From Odontocerum albicorne (taxonomy: Eukaryota; Arthropoda; Insecta; Trichoptera; Odontoceridae), in NCBI GenBank assembly GCA_949825065.1, contig OX463862.1, positions 16,363,592 to 16,427,591 of the forward strand: a stretch of 64,000 nt of DNA, read 5' to 3'. Shown one piece after another: positions 63,972 through 64,000 of this stretch (position 1 is its first letter; every line of letters starts with the position of its first letter). The translations under genes were made by a program, and so were the position numbers. The notes under the pieces are model-generated. The model did no database searches and was not told where the DNA came from. It saw only the letters and a list, made by a program, of their open reading frames with translations.

Positions 63972-64000
63972 CGCGTCATTTCCCTGTCGGCGTAGGCAGA
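63972..64000 (-). mobile_element. LINE-A 3' end running off the window
   Basis: CGCGTCATTTCCCTGTCGGC and GTAGGCAGA are the inverse of TCTGCCTACCCCGACAGGGA. The rest lies beyond the window. Confidence 0.65.

Overview
The window reads as AT-rich insect nuclear DNA, roughly one third G+C by eye. It is packed with decayed transposable elements: non-LTR retrotransposon (LINE) ends, tRNA-derived SINEs, Tc1/mariner, hAT-like, pogo-like and TTAA-flanked DNA elements, MITEs and minisatellites. No bacterial-style genes, operons, rRNA genes or CRISPR arrays are present. A cecropia-type mariner, several RTE-like LINE families and tRNA-headed SINEs ending in an AACGAAAGTGTAATAC phrase suit an insect, Lepidoptera being one option. 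Nothing in the window fixes the order.

Layout. 0-5 kb: a SINE, a LINE RT scrap with YADD, an internally deleted mariner (1489-2044), LINE ends and a 325 bp TTAA-flanked MITE (4219-4543). 5-10 kb: SINEs, a second TTAA-flanked MITE (7076-7383) and a 215 bp TA-flanked MITE (9279-9493). 10-16 kb: three LINE families, a short hAT-like element (12826-13230) and a LINE insertion with an 18 bp target-site duplication (15023-15315). 17-19.2 kb: a SINE split by a TTAA-flanked MITE, and a 138 bp inverted duplication whose right arm lies inside a pogo-like element. 20-28 kb: LINE ends, a 174 bp near-perfect palindrome, a mariner-derived MITE and a fold-back mariner derivative. 32-38.6 kb: a complete mariner with an intact 339-residue transposase (33290-34576), then a 5'-truncated jockey-type reverse transcriptase (37077-38608). 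40-60 kb: mainly copies of one RTE-like LINE family (LINE-A, about 20 fragments in the window), SINEs, hairpin repeats and a 145 bp pure AT run. 60-61 kb: a satellite-like array of about 120 bp monomers.

Host genes. No gene is complete. Small segments with splice signals and protein-like reading frames stand out from the repeats. Two on the minus strand (41587-41681 and 32017-32094) have compatible phase and could be exons of one gene, whose 9.5 kb intron would hold the mariner and the jockey element. Weaker candidates lie at 637-690 (minus), 57369-57765 (plus) and 63112-63319 (minus). None of the encoded proteins was recognised.

The least expected signal is the octamer TACTCGTA, seen at least 22 times. 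In three pairs of related repeats it behaves as a 6 bp insertion at a TA, like the footprint of an excised or micro-inserted TA-targeting element.
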